From Caprimulgus europaeus (Eukaryota > Chordata > Aves > Caprimulgiformes > Caprimulgidae), in NCBI GenBank assembly GCA_907165065.1, contig OU015525.1, positions 42,328,037-42,392,036 of the forward strand: 64,000 bases of DNA, in the 5' to 3' direction. Position numbers and translations under genes: made by a program. Under the pieces are notes generated by a model. It was not told the origin of the DNA and did not search any database. It worked only from the letters and a program-made list of their open reading frames with translations. Shown piece by piece: positions 1 through 9,379 of the stretch (within the stretch, counting starts at the first letter, position 1; every line of letters starts with the position of its first letter).

Positions 1-180
1 GGTAACTGAGCACTGGAACAGGTTGCCCAGAGAGTTTGTGGAATCTCCCTCCCTGGAGATATTAAAAAAACATCTGGACAAAATCCTGGTTCATGTGCTC
101 TAGGAGTCCCTGCTTGAGCACAGTGATTGGACTAGATGACCTTCAGAGGGCCCTTCCAACTTCAATCATTCTGTGATTCT
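1..180 (+). mobile_element. CR1 LINE, 3' end fragment cut by the window edge
   Basis: The sequence matches the end of CR1 ORF2 and the short 3' untranslated region: an 'actgga acaggttgccc' coding remnant, then 'gattggactagatgacctt', 'cccttccaac' and a terminal 'attctgtgattct'. The element runs off the left edge, so its 5' extent is unknown. It is more diverged than the copies at 3190 and 51600, because the 3' hairpin pairing is imperfect. CR1 is a non-LTR retrotransposon that copies itself by target-primed reverse transcription, and most copies are 5' truncated. This fragment cannot be active. Confidence 0.93.
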
Positions 181-822
181 ACCTGCCCCAGTGGGGACTC
201 TTGCTGTTTTTGCTAGGCATTGTGCATGCTAACAACATCTTGCTTGTTTGCCTGAAATAGGCCCATCATCCCATGTGTGCTGTATTAGCTGCAGAGCCTT
301 GGTGGGCTAAATTTTAAGCATTTTTATTATAACTTGAGTATGTACACTGGGTTGATTTCTTCTTCTGGGAAGCAAGCCTAAAAGAAATATGATGACACTC
401 ACGACAGTCATTTACTGCTCAGCTTCCTTCTTTAGGTATATAAAATACAGCATAAAATGAATTACCGGAAATTATAGACAGTGAAAAAGGTTAACTTGGT
501 GAGTTAGTTTGGTAGGGGACAGATCTCAGTGTCAGGGGGGAAAATACCTATTCTGATAACTTTTGGTTATTGCAGGCATTTCGCCATGAGTAGCTGTCAG
601 CTGTCTGGGAAGAGATGTCAGCTCTGCAGCCCTTCTGGTTAAACAGAAATCCTTAATGTGCTTTCTTGCAAATCTGCAAGCTGTTTCACCTTTTAGGATA
701 TGAAACAGCGGCTTCCCCCTTATTCTGTGGTCTCTGACTCAATGTGGTTCAAGATGGACTTGGACACTCAGCTCATGAGTTTTTTCTCTGAATCTTCATG
801 AGCTGAAGCAAAGCCAAAAAAG
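181..822. other. Unannotated AT-rich spacer
   Basis: I see no gene, repeat family or structured RNA here. The stretch lies between a forward CR1 end and a reversed CR1 end. Confidence 0.6.
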
Positions 823-1214
823 AGAATCATATAATGGTTTGGCTTGGAAGGGACCTTAAAGATCATCTAGTTCCAACCCCCCTGCCACGAGCAGGGACAC
901 CTTCCACTAGACCAGATTGCTCAAAACTTCATCCAACCTGGCCTTGAACACTTCCAGGAATGGGGCATCAACAACTTCTCTGGGCAACTGTTCTAGTGTC
1001 TCACCACCCTCACCATAATAAAATTTTCTTCTTTATGTCCAATCTAAGCCTACCTTCTTTCAGTTTAAAACTATTACCCCTTGTACTGTCTACCAAGGCC
1101 TGCCACTACAGGCCTTGGTAAAAAGTCTCTCTCAGTCTTTCTTATAAGCTTCCCTTTATGTATGGAAAGGCCACAATAATGTCTCCCTGGAAGCTTTTGC
1201 ATTTTCAATTCCAG
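823..1214 (-). mobile_element. CR1 LINE 3' end, reversed, older copy
   Basis: Read on the minus strand, this is the last 390 or so bases of a CR1. On the + strand it opens with 'agaatcatataatggtttgg', the reverse of the CR1 terminal octamers. It continues through 'ggaagggaccttaaagatca' and on to reversed ORF2 C-terminal coding sequence. The ATTCTATG-type ending points to a different subfamily from the copies at 3190 and 51600. The coding part is fully degraded. The right boundary near 1214 is approximate. An unusual perfect inverted repeat at 1091-1120 lies inside it. Confidence 0.9.
1091..1120. repeat. Perfect 12-bp inverted repeat inside a CR1
   Basis: TACCAAGGCCTG at 1091-1102 and CAGGCCTTGGTA at 1109-1120 are exact reverse complements around the 6-base loop CCACTA. 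As I recall it, the CR1 consensus does not carry the left arm at this position. The left arm may therefore have been copied from the right arm. Confidence 0.85.
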
Positions 1215-3189
1215 AATTTCTATGATATTTATGAACTGAATTGCACAGATAGGGGAATAAAGGTTTTACTAGTGCTCTGCAGACTTTGCTGTGCCTGGTT
1301 TATCCCATCCTTCTAGGGGTATATCTACACGTGGCTTCAAAAAGGGAATAAACTATGCCAAAGAAAATGGGTGTCTGTAGCATCCTAAATCCTTAGATTC
1401 TCTGAAAGAGCTGTTGGAACAGAGCTCCTGTTCAGCTGCAGGAAGATTAACATCTATGGAAACAGCAGGTGTTTTTCACTGGCTGAGGAACAACCATTTG
1501 AAATAAAACAGACAATCAGCATGTAAGAGCTAAGGTCAAAAGAAGAACTGAATCCTCTGCATATATCTTTAGTGGTGGCTTCATTTGCATCTGTACAATG
1601 AGCTGTATAATTTGCTTGTTACTGGGGGACTGTGTGGGTTGTGGTGGTTTTGTTTTTTTGGGTTTTGTTTTGTTTTTTTTTTAAGGCTGAAACCATATTC
1701 TCTCTGAATGTCTCTTCAGTGATACAGAAAATCACTAATAACAAAGGTGAAATGAAAGCCTTTCCATGGTGTCTGAGAAATATAATTTTTATTTAGTCTC
1801 CAACACACATCTCTGCTTTTCTTTTTTGTAAAGCAAAGTCCTGGTTCTTCAGTTTACTCATCTGCCTATTAAAACTTAGATGATTATAATAAAATAGCAC
1901 CCAAAATTCCCTATAGCTCTTCACAGAATTGTTTTTCCTTATGCTCTATATCATGGGGAGTCTGATGTTACAGAGCAAGATTTATTTCAAGCTATTTGTT
2001 ATTTGTAGAATTCCCAGTGAATTTGAAACAAGTGAATTTATGCTTTTTTTTTTTTTTTTAAGATCACTGGTTATTACAAGTGAGTACTCTAAGGTTTAAA
2101 CTTTTTTCTCTAAAGGCTAACTGAAGTAAGAGAAGAAAGTAGATACACTATTTGTAAGAACAGCAATCCATTATAATGTAAGAGACTATAATTTTCTTGC
2201 ATTAAATTTTATGTTCCTCTCAAGCCTTTTTGTCATATAAAATTAGTTAAAGTAAAAATTAGTAACTGGTAGTCAGCCTAAAGTCAGCCTCAAGGATACT
2301 CTGGAAATAATTACTAGGTGGCAGAGGTTTGATGAAATGCTACCACTTTGTTATTCATTTTCAAATAGAGACAGAAATGCTGGCACATGCTTTTTGCACT
2401 GTCAGCTCCCAAGTATTCTGTTTAGTGGAATGCGAGAATAAGAAGAAAAAGTTTTTTGTTTTTTTTCTTAATTTAATCCTGCTGAAGATACAGGATCAAT
2501 GATGAATAAACCATCTGAGAATCTGGAAAAATAGGTTTATCCAAACAAGTTGTTGGGCTGTGGGGTTTTTTCCCCCTTTTTTTTTTTTTTTTCTTCTTCC
2601 CCCCCCCCCCCCCCCCCACCCCCCGCCCCCCCAACTCTTTAATGGAAAATTTATATATATATCCATCATGTAAATTTTGAAAGATAATTTCTGGTCTGAA
2701 TTTCAGAAGGAAGTAGGCTAGCATATGAAGACCACCATGAACTTCAAACTGTGCAGAAGGATCATGTTAACTTTGTAAACATTATTTGGCAAAAACCCTT
2801 TTTGCTCTCCTTTTTGTGCAATACTTTGCCAATGTGATTTAAAGCTTATTTAATGCAAGACCAAAGGTTATCACTTCTTTGCTATGTATTCATTTCTGTC
2901 TTCAAACTCTGAAAGACAGTTCTGCAAAACAAAGTTCTCTAATGTTCCCTTAGTATTGTTTATACATCCCAAATACCTGAGAGAAGATATGATACCTTAT
3001 GTTCAGGTGGAACTTCCCTTGCTGTCAGCAAGCAGAAGCAGCAGGAAAATGGTGTCACAGGCAGGAAGACATTCTAAACCCATGTTTTTTAAAATTTACA
3101 GAGGCATAATTTCTCATTTTGTTGCTTTACATGGACTCTAAACTATGTGAAAACAAGAGAGTGAAAAGCATATTGCCTCCTTTCTAAGA
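1215..3189. other. AT-rich spacer with simple T tracts
   Basis: No gene was recognised. The stretch contains a G/T-rich and poly-T tract around 1637-1682, a T run around 2043-2059, and the large T/C tract at 2565-2633 annotated separately. A translated stretch at 2884-3141 has no recognisable domain and no convincing splice context. Confidence 0.55.
2565..2633. repeat. Poly-T / poly-C polypyrimidine tract
   Basis: About 70 bases are almost entirely T and then C. A long T run is followed by a C run broken only by single A and G bases. On the minus strand this is a run of Gs that could form a G-quadruplex. The exact length is probably polymorphic and error-prone in sequencing. Confidence 0.9.
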
Positions 3190-3232
3190 CTGGGTTAGGG
3201 ATCAATTAAGCAACCTGGGCATCCATAAACCT

Positions 3233-4681
3233 ATGGGTCCAGATGGGATGCAACCGTGGATGTTGAGGGAGCTGGCTGAAGTCAGTGCTAGACCACCCTC
3301 CATCATCTTTGCTAAGTCATGGGGAACAGGAGAGGTGCCTGAGGACTGGAGGAAAGCAAATGTCACTGCAATCTTCAAAAAGGGCAAGAAGGAGGACCCG
3401 GGTAACTACAGACCGGTCAGCCTCACCTCCATCCCTGGAAAGGTGATGGAACGACTTATCCTTGTGCCGTCTCTAGGCATATCAAGGATAGGAGGGTCAT
3501 TAGGGGCAGTCAGCACGGCTTCACCAAGGGGAAGTTGTTCTTGACCAAGCTCGTTGTCTTTTATGAAGACATAACCAGGTGGCTAGATGATGGCAAAGCA
3601 GTGGATGTGGTCTATCTTGATTTCAGTAAAGCATTTGACACGATCCCCCACAGCATCCTCGCTGCCAAATTGAGAAAGTGTGGATTGGATGATCAGGTAG
3701 TGAGATGGACTGTGAACTGGCTGGTGGGAAGAAGCCAGAGAGTGGTGGTCAATGGGGCAGAGTCTAGTTGGAGACCTGTGTCTAGTGGAGTCCCTCAAGG
3801 GTCGGTACTGGGACCAGTATTATTCAGTACATTCATCAACGACCTGGATGAGGGAATTGCATGCACTGTCAGCAAGTTTGCTGATGACACAAAGCTGGGA
3901 GGAGCGGCTGACACGCCAGCAGGCTGTGCTGCCATCCAGAGAGACCTGGACAGGCTGGAGAGCTGGGCAGAGAAAAATTTAATGAAATATAATAAGGGCA
4001 AGTGTAGGGTGTTGCACCTGGGCAGGAACAACCCCAGGTTGCAGTACAGGTTGGGAGATGATCTCCTAGAGAGCAGTGTAGGGGAAAGGGATCTGGGAGT
4101 CTTGGTGGACAGCAGGATGACCATGAGCCAGCACTGTGCCCTTGTGGACAGGAAGGCCAATGGCATCCTGGGGTGCATTAGAAGGGGTGTAGTCAGTAGG
4201 TCAAGAGAGGTTCTCCTTCCCCGTCTGCTCTGCCCTGGTGAGGCCACATCTGGAATATTGTGTCCAGTTCTGGGCCCCATAGTTCAAGAAGGACAGGGAA
4301 CTGCTTGAGAGAGTCCTGCACAGAGCCACCAAGATGATTAACGGAGTGGAGCATCTCCCTTATGAGGAACGGCTGAGGGAACTGGGCCTCTTTAGCTTGG
4401 AGAAGAGGAGGCTGAAGGGTGACCTCATTAATGTTTATAAATATGTAAAGGGTTAATGTCAGGAGAATGGAGCCAGGCTCTTCTCAGTGTTGTCCAATGA
4501 TAGGACAAAGGTCAATGGGTGCAAGCTGGAGCACGGGAGGTTCCACTTAAACTTGAGAAGAAACTTCTCTGTGGTGAGGGTGACAGAGCACTGGAACAGG
4601 CTGCCCAGGGAGGTTGTGGAGTCTCTTTCTCTGGAGATATTCAAGACTCACCTGGACGCCTTCCTGTGTGAACTCATCTAG
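3233..4681 (+). pseudogene. Broken CR1 ORF2 reverse transcriptase
   Basis: This is the CR1 ORF2 reverse transcriptase and C-terminal part, which makes the cDNA at the nicked target. Visible motifs are 'NYRPVSLTS', motif A '[10 protein letters not shown]', '[15 protein letters not shown]' and the catalytic FADD at 3877-3888. Compared with the copy at 51600, one G is lost near 3464, shifting the frame from the phase of 3233 to that of 3535. One base is gained near 4222, shifting it back. A TAA at 4454-4456 replaces a GAG codon in the C-terminal part. The upstream endonuclease domain is absent through 5' truncation. The copy cannot encode a working protein. Confidence 0.93.
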
Positions 4682-4701
4682 GTGTTCCTGCTCCGGCAGG
4701 G

Positions 4702-4740
4702 GGATTGGACTAGATGATCTTTCGAGGTCCCTTCCAATCC
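4702..4740 (+). other. CR1 3' terminal hairpin
   Basis: GGATTGG at 4702-4708 pairs perfectly with CCAATCC at 4734-4740, just before the terminal octamers. A hairpin at this place is known in CR1 and is thought to be bound by the element's own reverse transcriptase. The same stem occurs at 53578-53616, and a compensated variant occurs near 18700. Confidence 0.8.
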
Positions 4741-4763
4741 CTGACATTCTGTGATTCTGTGAT

Positions 4764-7219
4764 CACGTTAGAAGAAAGGTCCATGACATAAGAACAGTAC
4801 TTCGAAAGAGAGGTTTAACTAATGCCTTCTGGGCTGCTCTTCATAAATGTGGGAGGAGAGAGTTAGCATAACAAGACTTGTGGTATGTTTGTGATTAAGC
4901 AACCACCAGTTATTTAAAAGACAAAGAGAAGGCTTATTAATAAAACTGAAATTTTAAAAAAAAAAAAAAACAACAGAGAAATTGCGATTTAAAGAGATTT
5001 TTTTTCTTTCCCTGTTCAATAGTTGTCAGTGATTGGTAATCCTTTGTAAGGGGGAATAAATACAGTAACAATTGGATCATAATTCTTTTGCTTAATAAGT
5101 GGACAACAAGTAAAGCATCTTAAGGGCCTTTTTGTGGATAACAGTACCAAAATTGTATGTATGATTAATTGAATCTAAAACGATAACAATTTATTTGGCC
5201 AATTTTGTTACAGGCTGTTTGGAATAATTTAAAAATCCCATCCCTATGGTACTTACAGCTGATAAGCATTATGTTAAATGTACATGGACAAAACCTCAGG
5301 GAATGTGAACCATCAGATTTAGATAATAGCTTTATAAGCATGCATTGTGCAGAGTGTCTGTCAGGGCACAATGAACAGTGAGCTTGTGAAACTGAAGCAG
5401 TGAATATGTAATAATTTCAAAGGAAATTTTCTGGCTATCTGTTCATCTTGGGCCTGTTTTTAAATAAAGAAAGAGATAACACCATTGATATCTCTTCTTT
5501 AAGTCTGGTTTTTATCAAGTACAGTGGGTGTTTATGAAGCTAGCTCTTATGGTCTCCTGTTATTGGGGTGTCTGGCACTTAATTAAGCTGGAGTTAATAG
5601 GATGAATTATATGGGAAATCACCTGGTGACCTTGCTGGTTTGTAACTCTCCCTGTAATGGTTGCTTCTGTCACATGAAAACATGTACATCTGCAGTTTGC
5701 AGGAAGAATATTGGTTATAAATATTTAGCTGGATTAGGGTGAAGAGGGTGCTCTGTTCTTAGTGCTACCCTGGGGGAAAAGCAGGTCTGTCAGGACGGCA
5801 CCACTCAATCCCACCCACCTGTTTGTAGCAGGCTGGAGGATAAAATCAATCCCTGTGCAGAAGGCTGACGTACAGGTCTCTGTGGCATTGATAGCCACAG
5901 GGAAAGAGAATAGCAATAAACTAGTTTGGCAGAAATCCTTTACTTTTCTGGCAGGACTTAAGAGGGGGATATGTACCTTCATGCTGGATAACAGGCTGAA
6001 CACTTGAGTCTGTGGGAGGTGAAATCAATAAATATTTGTAACATTCTGTCAAAGCACTGAATAGCTCTTTGGATATTTCAAGCCTGTTCTTTGAACAAAT
6101 AGCTATGGGAAGATGACTATGCTATGAATGACTTGGGACGTTATTTATCTAGGGGCTCCTGGCAGTAGGGCTTGGGAAAATATGCTGCAAGAGTTGTTGC
6201 TTGAAACTTCCTAGGAAACAAAGCTTTTTGCCACTGAAGTTTGATTATGTGTTGTAAGACTGGCCTGCTTAGAGAAGTTGTGATGTGATAACTAAAATGT
6301 GATTTTTATGGCTCCCTTAGTGACTCATTTTATTCCCATCATGCTGTTGCTGTATCAGAGCAGCCTTCCCAGCTCATTGCCAGCTAATTGGAGTGGTAGC
6401 AGTGCCAGGAGGAAGAGTATGGGACCATGAGGAAGGCTGTACTTGCCGAGGCCTAAAGTCTGTTTGGCACAAAAAGAGCAGAGAGCAGGCAGCCCCAGAA
6501 AGCCAGAGAACAGGGGAAGGATAACCTTAATGATGCTCTGAAGTGCTTTACCAGCATCCAGTAAAGTTCAGGGACTTCTGGAGGGGATTTATGTCTCTAT
6601 GCACCAAAATCTATCTTCAGGTTTAATTTGTTTTGCACAAATTTGTCCAGCACCCTTTTGAACCCAACTCTTCATAGTTACAGCATCCTATGATGGAATC
6701 CTGCACTATAACAACCTTTTGGATGGAGAAATTATCTGGTGTGGTGTGTGAGGTTTTTTTTTGGGGGGGGGTGTTGTTTTTTTTTTTTAAATCTCCTCTA
6801 TGTTCAGACCTTTAGCTCCCCTCCTGGAGCCATCTCTATGTCAGTATTACTGTATCTTGAAGAGATGCTGACAGGAAACTCCTTACAACACAATTAAGCA
6901 TGGCACAACAAAAAAATTATTACTAGGAGCAAAAGGCACTATAGGCATTCAAACCAGTTCTCCAGAGAACTATTTTTGCTATTTTACCTTTGACCTGTTA
7001 GCATTTGGTTGGAAAGTAATCACACAATTGCTCTTGCTGCCCTTCTGTGAGAGACTCAGACATTTTTTTTTTTTTAATTATTATTTTCTTTCTTTCAAGC
7101 TGTGAAAGCTTCTTCCTCGAATAAGTAAAAGCATCTGTAGCTGCACTGGTCACTGAGTCAATCCTTGTGAAGAACTGTGAACTTGCTCTTTAAAAACAAA
7201 TACTTTCTTTGTTTTTTAG
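4764..7219. other. AT-rich spacer, no gene recognised
   Basis: Unique-looking sequence. A short A run lies at about 4964-4978, a G/T tract at about 6753-6788 and a T run at about 7063-7076. Several open stretches of 60-90 codons on both strands have no recognisable domain. The last 20 bases form a plausible splice acceptor for the candidate exon that follows. Confidence 0.5.
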
Positions 7220-7426
7220 GTCTTGAGAGATAACAGTAATTCAAATCCATCCTCAATAAAGGCAGATTTTCATATACTGAAGTCAAGAAAAGCTTTCTCA
7301 GATCCTTCAATAAAACCTGATCTTGAGCTGTCTATCCTCTTAGAAAGCAGGATAAAGGAGCATCAGTCCAAGGATGAGTTGCATTCTCGGTCTCATTTTT
7401 CTAGTATGCTGTGTTGTTGCTTCTGA
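7220..7426 (+). CDS. Candidate terminal coding exon, unknown protein
   Basis: A pyrimidine-rich tract ending in AG at 7218-7219 looks like a splice acceptor. From 7220 the frame stays open for 68 codons to a TGA at 7424-7426. The translation is hydrophilic and protein-like, with stretches such as KSRKAFSDPSIKPDLELSIL and ESRIKEHQSKDEL, then a cysteine-rich end CCCF. A stop overlaps the acceptor, so the frame must begin at the splice site. I do not recognise the family. An open frame this long also arises by chance in 64 kb, so this is only a candidate. A 3' UTR and an upstream partner exon were not identified. Confidence 0.2.
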   Translation, partial: VLRDNSNSNPSSIKADFHILKSRKAFSDPSIKPDLELSILLESRIKEHQSKDELHSRSHFSSMLCCCF

Positions 7427-8713
7427 ATTTTCCAAAATATATTTTCAAAAGGGAATTGAGCTGATTAATTTGATGAATAATTAGATGAAAAATTTCAAGC
7501 ATACTTGCCAATATTTCATTAGTATTTTTTCCTGAAGCTCAGTTTTAGCTGCAAATGTCTACAAGCATAAACAGAGTGTCAGTAAGGTTGTCTGCTAGAA
7601 ACGTGAAAACCAGTACAGTCATGGAAAAACTTTCCCCTGCACAGGTAATTCAAAGGGGTTTTGTTTTATTGATTTTTAAAATATTTAGCGTGTGTGCCAC
7701 TGTCTGTGACAGAATGTTTAAATAATGCAACAGCAGAAAAATATAAACAACATCCATAAAAACAGCAGTTGCCCAGTTGGAGAGATTAGAGCAGTATTAT
7801 GCTTCTAGACCTAGGAAAAAGAAACAACCCACCTAGCTTTCTATGTCAAAAGCTGAGGTAAACGAGGAGTCTCATGGCCTTTCAGCAATGTATGTGCATT
7901 ATTTTAGGTGAAGAGGGAAAAAACCCAAAGGCCCAAACTGATAATATTTCATAGAGACTGTTTATCGTGCTTCTTTTTTAATTGAAGAGGCTGCATTTCA
8001 GGTACTGCTAATGACAGAGCAAAAACCCCAAAGGAATTTGTACCGCCTGGGTACATTGGAGACCTTGAGCTGTCTAAGCTAGTGACAACACTGGCAGCAC
8101 TGAAGATGCAGAAGCAGCCACCGATATGTGTCCAGAGCTGGCATATCACCTCGTGCTTAGTTCAAGCACTACCTGAGCTTGAACTGACCAAGAGATGTGG
8201 GTAAGGACCAAGTGTTCACAGTTTGGCAGAAAAAGGAAAAAACCAAACAAACAAATAGGCAAATTGTACCTAAAAATCCCCAACCAAACAAAAAAATACC
8301 CAATCCTGGCAGCACAGGGTTTTGGTTTTTTTTTTTTTTTTTTCTAAAGTTGAAGTCGATGGCTTTAGCTGGGAGCTTTGCCTCCAGTACAATTCCAGTC
8401 AACATAAATGATTGCTTGTATCAGCAAAAGCCCCTGAGACTGGTGAGGGATGTTGGTGAAGGGAGAGGGCAGTGAAACAGAAAAAGCACTTCATATGCTG
8501 ACTGCATGTCTAAAGCACTCTATATTACAAAAGTCACCTATGGGTTCTACAGAATGGTAATAGTGAGTGGGAAATTAAATATAAACAGGAAAAAAAAAAG
8601 TAGAGTCCTTTTATAATAAATATGTATACGAGAGTTGGATATAATGGGCTTGAAAATACTGCTACCTGCAAGGAAGGAAACCCCTTCTGTCTAGTTCTGG
8701 CTAGGAAAATGAA
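7427..8713. other. Spacer with a poly-T run, no gene recognised
   Basis: The sequence is AT-rich. A T run of about 18 bases lies near 8326-8343 and an A run near 8590-8599. No repeat family was recognised before the LTR target duplication at 8714. Confidence 0.55.
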
Positions 8714-8718
8714 CCATC
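8714..8718. repeat. Target site duplication CCATC, left copy
   Basis: CCATC here matches CCATC at 9375-9379 exactly, directly bracketing the LTR. A 5-bp duplication is the usual footprint of ERVL-type integration. Confidence 0.85.
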
Positions 8719-8854
8719 TGTGACAGTTTCACTGGGCTAGCCCTTGGCTAGCAGCCAACACAGCCATTCCACCACTTCCCCCCCCACCCCCAGGGGATAG
8801 GGGAGAGGACTGGCGGGCAAGGATAAGGAGGCTTGTAGGCTGAGATAAGAACAA

Positions 8855-8860
8855 TTTAAT
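8855..8860 (-). other. LTR polyadenylation signal ATTAAA
   Basis: TTTAAT on the + strand reads ATTAAA in LTR sense, about 250 bases downstream of the TATA box. The same hexamer is kept at the matching place in the copies at 17391 and 50850. Confidence 0.6.
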
Positions 8861-9101
8861 AATAGAAATAAAAGAAAACTTAAAGTAATACCAATATTAA
8901 AATAGTAGTGATAGTGATAACAGTAACAACATATACAAATGAGTGATACACAGTGCAACTGCTCACCACCTGCTGATCAAGCCCAGCCTGTTCCCAGACA
9001 ACGATCCCACAGGAGCGACAATCCCCAACCGAAACTGCAATCCCAGAAGAGCGAGAGCCCAAGTGAAAGGTAGAGAGAGACAAAAGAGGAAGAGCCACTC
9101 A

Positions 9102-9109
9102 CTTATATA
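9102..9109 (-). promoter_or_regulatory. LTR TATA box
   Basis: CTTATATA on the + strand reads TATATAAG in LTR sense, at the place expected for the U3/R promoter of this LTR. The sister copy at 17391 has a degraded version ('gtacattag') at the matching place. Confidence 0.65.
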
Positions 9110-9374
9110 CTGGGCATGACGTGATATGATATGGAATATTTCATTGACATATCCAAATGCCAATTTAGCTTATTAATTTAAATATTCCTCACATCCTTAC
9201 ATCTTGCACTTGTAGACTAACAGAACACAAAGCCTTTACTTCCAGTGACAAAAATGCAAACACTGGTAAGTTATCAGTGTTTCTCATAACAAATCCCAGG
9301 CTAAAAAGCAAAACACAGCACTATTCTAGCTACTAAAAAGAAATCCAGATCTGTTCCAGCTAAAAACCAGGACA

Positions 9375-9379
9375 CCATC
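9375..9379. repeat. Target site duplication CCATC, right copy
   Basis: This is an exact match to 8714-8718, immediately outside the LTR end. Confidence 0.85.

Larger units (their letters stand above)
3190..4763 (+). mobile_element. CR1 LINE, 5' truncated, young subfamily
   Basis: A 1.57 kb CR1 covers the reverse transcriptase region through the 3' end, which finishes in two 'ttctgtga' octamers at about 4763. It is nearly identical over long stretches to the larger copy at 51600-53646. For example, 3381-3463 matches 52258-52340 with no difference I could see, including CpG sites. Homology begins where the other copy reads 'tgggtcaggg' (52066), so about 470 bases more of ORF2 are missing here. 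Two frameshifts and one stop break its coding region. Confidence 0.95.
8719..9374 (-). mobile_element. Solo LTR of an ERVL-like endogenous retrovirus
   Basis: Read on the minus strand, this 656-bp unit starts TGTCCTGG and ends CTGTCACA, with the TG...CA ends of an LTR. Perfect 5-bp direct repeats flank it. It contains a TATA box (TATATAAG, minus strand) and an ATTAAA polyadenylation signal, as a retroviral LTR should. No internal retroviral genes adjoin it, so it is a solo LTR left by recombination between the two LTRs of a provirus. It is closely similar to the copy at 17391-18032, which lies in the opposite orientation. The intact ends and duplication suggest a moderate to young age. Confidence 0.93.

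Noticed and set aside
2473..2724. Minus-strand frame rich in glycine and lysine
   Set aside because: It is a translation of the poly-T/poly-C tract, not a protein.
3795..4280. 161-codon open frame on the minus strand
   Set aside because: It is antisense to the CR1 reverse transcriptase and mirrors its codon periodicity. The sense strand carries the real motifs.
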